Source: Patescibacteria group bacterium | GTDB taxonomy: Bacteria; Patescibacteriota; Minisyncoccia; Phycocordibacterales; CAIRYW01 | DNA: 31,327 bases | Direction: 5' to 3' | NCBI GenBank assembly: GCA_030917145.1 | Contig: JAUPVJ010000041.1 | Span: 1-31,327 of the forward strand | Shown: positions 28,668 to 31,327 of the stretch, piece by piece | How the letters are laid out: each line of letters opens with the position of its first letter | Position numbering within the stretch: position 1 is the first letter of the stretch | The notes under the pieces: model-generated | Told to the model about the DNA's origin: nothing | The model's input: the letters and a program-made list of their open reading frames with translations, nothing else | Databases searched by the model: none | Position numbers and translations under genes: made by a program

Positions 28668-28839
28668 TTGCCCACATTCGAGCTGATTGAGTTTTTGAAG
28701 TTTATCGAATTTTTTATATTTAAAAGGAAAGCTTTGTAACTTCTATATTTCAAAAGAGAAAAAAACGACCGGGTTGTTTAACCGTGGCAGTTTCTTTTTG
28801 TTTTGAGTATGCAAAGCCGGACGTAACAAAATAAAGAGA

Positions 28840-31327
28840 ATGGCCAAAGACTTACAAGAAGGCAGACGCGGACTTGGTGAGAGTGCAAACACTCGCAACA
28901 AAAAGTACTTTAGCAGATTTAAAGAGCCACTGACTACGCTCCCAAACCTCATTGAGGGGCAGACAGATTCTTTCAATTGGTTAATTGAAAAAGGCTTGAA
29001 GGAAGTGTTCGATGAGTTTGGAAAAATTTCAGACTACACCGGAAAAAAGTTTGAATTTTCTTTTGGAAAATTTGAACTAGGTCAATCAAAGTCAGATGAG
29101 CAATTTGCTGTTGCAAACAAAGGTAACTACGAAGCTCCTTTGAAAGTGATGGTAAAACTCAAAAACAAAATCCTAAACTCTGAAAAAGAGCAGGAGGTTT
29201 TTATGGCTGACTTTCCAATCATGACTTCAAACGGAACTTTCATCATAAACGGTATTGAGCGAGTAATCGTTCCTCAGCTTGCTCGAAGTTTCGGAGTTTT
29301 CTTTACACAATCAGAAACTTCAAAAGGATTAAACTATTTTGGAGCAAAGATTATCCCTGCTCGTGGAGCTTGGGTAGAAATCGAAACTGACTCAGAAGGA
29401 GTGATGTACGTGCGAATCGACAGGAAAAGGAAGTTTCCTGTAACAGCACTTTTGAAAGCTTTTGGTGCAAAAACTCCAGAAGAGATCACTGCTTTGTTTA
29501 ACAACACTCCTCAAGTAAAAAAATATCTTGAAGCAACTCTTGCAAAAGATCACACAAAAACAGCAGAAGAAGCTGTGATGGAAATTCACAAAAAACTACG
29601 AGACGGAGACATGGCTACAGCTGACAACGCTCGTGAATATGTAACTTCTCTTTTTGATGAAGAGCGTTATGACCTTTCTCGAGTAGGACGACATCGATTC
29701 AATAAAAGATTTAATAAAGGGATGGATGAAAAATCCCTTGGACAAAAAACTCTTTCTCTAGACGATCTAAAATCTATCATTGTAAACTTAGCTGATCTAA
29801 ACAATGCACCTGACGCTGATGCTGACGATATTGATCACCTAGGATCTCGTCGAGTGCGATTTGTTGGAGAGCTTCTACAACAAAAAATTCGAGTTGGTAT
29901 GACTCAAATCAAGAGAAACATTCAAAACAGAATGTCTACAATCGACACAGAGTCTACTTTGCCAATTCAATTTATTTCTCCTCGACCTCTACAAGCTCGA
30001 ATCAAAGAATTCTTCACAACAAACCAACTTTCTCAGTTCATGCAACAAGAGAACGTTTTGACTGAGCTTGAACACTTACGAACAGTTTCTGCTCTTGGTC
30101 CCGGAGGACTTACTCGAGAGCGAGCTGGTTTTGAGGTTCGTGACGTACACTCTTCTCACTATGGAAGAATCTGTCCAATCCACACACCTGAAGGTCCAAA
30201 CATCGGTCTTGTGCTTCACCTTTCTTCATATGCAAGAATCAACGAGTTTGGAATGATCGAAACTCCATATGCAAAAGTAAAAAATGGAAAAGTTACAAAA
30301 GAAGTTTCTTATCTAAACGCTCTTGAAGAAGAAGGCTTTGTAATCGCTCACGCAGGAACTTCTTATGACAAAGCGGGAAATCTTTTAGATGAAAGTATTG
30401 AAGTTCGTGTAAAAGGAAAACCAAGTCTTGTTTCAAAAGAAGAAGTAGAGCTAATCGACGTTGCGACAAACCAAGCGTTTTCAATCGCAACAAGTATGAT
30501 TCCTTTCGTAAACCACGACGAAGCAAACCGAGCGCTGATGGCTTCAAACATGCAGAAACAAGCAACTCCTTGCGTGATCCCAGAAGCTCCTCTTGTAGCT
30601 ACAGGAATCGAAAGAAAAGCAGCTGAAGACACAAAGCGTGTAATTTTGGCTGAAGCAGACGGAGTTGTAGCAGAAGCTGACGCACGAAAAATCAAAGTAA
30701 AATACAAAGAAGCACTTTCAAACGGAAAGAAAGAAGCTGAATATTCTCTTGCACAATTCCAGCGAACAAACCAATTCACCGCTTACCACCAAAGACCACA
30801 AGTCTCTGTAGGGCAAGAAGTAAAGAAAGGAGATGTACTTGCTGACTCTTCTACAACTGTAGATGGAGAAATGTCTCTTGGACAAAACTGTTTGGTTGCT
30901 TTCATGACTCTAAACGGACAAAACTACGAAGATGCGATCGTGATTTCAGAACGCCTTGTAAAAAACAGTAAATTCTCTTCAATTCACATCGAGGAATTTG
31001 TGATCAATGTACGAGACACAAAACTAGGACCCGAAATCACAACTCATGACATTCCAAACGTTGGAGAAAACAAACTAAAAAATCTAGACGAAGATGGAAT
31101 TGTACGAATCGGTGCTGAAGTTCGACCAGGAGATATTTTGGTTGGAAAAATTACACCAAAAGGAGAAACTCAACTTACACCAGAAGAGCGACTTCTTCGA
31201 TCAATCTTCGGAGAAAAATCTCGAGATGTAAAAGACACATCAAAGAGAATGGAAAACGGAAAGAGAGGAAGAATCATCTCTGTAAAAGTTTTCTCTCGTG
31301 AAAAAGGAGACAAACTAGAAAGTGGAA
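28840..31327 (+). CDS. rpoB: RNA polymerase beta subunit, 3' end outside the window
   Basis: First 829 codons, cut by the window edge. The N-terminus is MAKDLQEGRRGLGESANTRN, then KYFSRFKEPLTTLPNLIEGQ, typical of bacterial beta. Recognised parts: ADFPIMTSNGTFIINGIERVIVPQL in the protrusion; fork-loop and rifampicin-region residues FFTTNQLSQFMQQENVLTEL and RTVSALGPGGLTRERAGFEV with HSSHYGRICPIHTPEGPNIG; ALMASNMQKQATP; GQNCLVAFMTLNGQNYEDAI; and LVGKITPKGETQLTPEERLL. The rifampicin region has Asn (FTTNQLSQFM) where E. coli has Gly-Ser-Ser-Gln (FGSSQLSQFM). The start ATG follows AAAGAGA, a weak Shine-Dalgarno. No ribosomal protein operon precedes it; it has its own promoter and a leader of about 165 nt. 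Confidence 0.97.
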   Translation, partial: MAKDLQEGRRGLGESANTRNKKYFSRFKEPLTTLPNLIEGQTDSFNWLIEKGLKEVFDEFGKISDYTGKKFEFSFGKFELGQSKSDEQFAVANKGNYEAPLKVMVKLKNKILNSEKEQEVFMADFPIMTSNGTFIINGIERVIVPQLARSFGVFFTQSETSKGLNYFGAKIIPARGAWVEIETDSEGVMYVRIDRKRKFPVTALLKAFGAKTPEEITALFNNTPQVKKYLEATLAKDHTKTAEEAVMEIHKKLRDGDMATADNAREYVTSLFDEERYDLSRVGRHRFNKRFNKGMDEKSLGQKTLSLDDLKSIIVNLADLNNAPDADADDIDHLGSRRVRFVGELLQQKIRVGMTQIKRNIQNRMSTIDTESTLPIQFISPRPLQARIKEFFTTNQLSQFMQQENVLTELEHLRTVSALGPGGLTRERAGFEVRDVHSSHYGRICPIHTPEGPNIGLVLHLSSYARINEFGMIETPYAKVKNGKVTKEVSYLNALEEEGFVIAHAGTSYDKAGNLLDESIEVRVKGKPSLVSKEEVELIDVATNQAFSIATSMIPFVNHDEANRALMASNMQKQATPCVIPEAPLVATGIERKAAEDTKRVILAEADGVVAEADARKIKVKYKEALSNGKKEAEYSLAQFQRTNQFTAYHQRPQVSVGQEVKKGDVLADSSTTVDGEMSLGQNCLVAFMTLNGQNYEDAIVISERLVKNSKFSSIHIEEFVINVRDTKLGPEITTHDIPNVGENKLKNLDEDGIVRIGAEVRPGDILVGKITPKGETQLTPEERLLRSIFGEKSRDVKDTSKRMENGKRGRIISVKVFSREKGDKLESG

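Noticed and set aside
1..31327. UGA recoded as glycine (Gracilibacteria or Absconditabacteria code)
   Set aside because: Core genes are full length without in-frame UGA, and rnhB and nusB end in TGA at the expected family length.
1..31327. CRISPR array, transposon or prophage
   Set aside because: No spaced direct repeats, transposase, integrase or phage structural genes are visible; the only repeats are short hairpins and low-complexity units.

Overview
The window reads as a piece of the chromosome of a Patescibacteria (CPR) bacterium, most likely of the Parcubacteria/Paceibacteria side. This is inferred from gene content and protein architecture, not from an rRNA gene. The DNA is AT-rich and gene-dense. 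The genes are core information-processing genes, several encoding trimmed proteins (PheS, PheT, ThrS, SMC). Between them lie CPR-style surface proteins (sortase, CARDB protein, secreted acidic protein, CapA-like protein) and tiny unassigned genes. UGA behaves as a stop codon throughout, so this is not a UGA-recoding lineage. I see no rRNA, ordinary tRNA, CRISPR array, transposase or prophage.

Layout. 1-2758 (minus strand): an operon of a processive-type glycosyltransferase, a membrane-anchored thioredoxin-fold protein and a secreted Asp/Glu-rich repeat protein. 2880-5560: pheS-pheT, both lacking tRNA-binding appendages. 5587-9297: a tiny orphan gene, a YceI-like protein, a LapA-like membrane protein, a GIY-YIG protein, an RsuA/RluB-type pseudouridine synthase and a HI0933-type flavoprotein. 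9459-12462: gyrB overlapping a CapA-like gene. 12499-15015: a His-rich CARDB membrane protein and a sortase, transcribed divergently from back-to-back consensus promoters. 15035-20327 (minus strand): an orphan gene, thrS without a TGS domain, and dnaE. 20409-20943: two orphan genes. 21003-23580: rnhB, rpmF, a nusB-Nudix fusion and rnc. 23928-26168: a short, apparently hinge-less smc. 26280-28376: rpsP, khpA, two structured non-coding RNA candidates, and trmD. 28433-28597: a tiny orphan. 28840 to the window end: the first 829 codons of rpoB.

How it fits together. Most genes serve translation, RNA processing and DNA replication or segregation (PheRS, ThrRS, L32, S16, TrmD, RNase III, RNase HII, NusB, KhpA, DnaE, GyrB, SMC, RpoB). 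The rest build or modify the cell surface.

The strongest unexplained signals are these. (1) Two promoter-to-terminator RNA genes lie between khpA and trmD: one has a pseudoknot-closed fold, the other a tRNA-type T-loop. (2) Many promoters have a -10 box only 6-12 nt before the start codon, implying leaderless or nearly leaderless mRNAs without Shine-Dalgarno sequences. (3) Six small, relatively GC-rich orphan genes have terminator hairpins overlapping or touching their stop codons. (4) Long hairpins flank the RNase III gene. All function statements come from recognising motifs by eye; no database search was possible.
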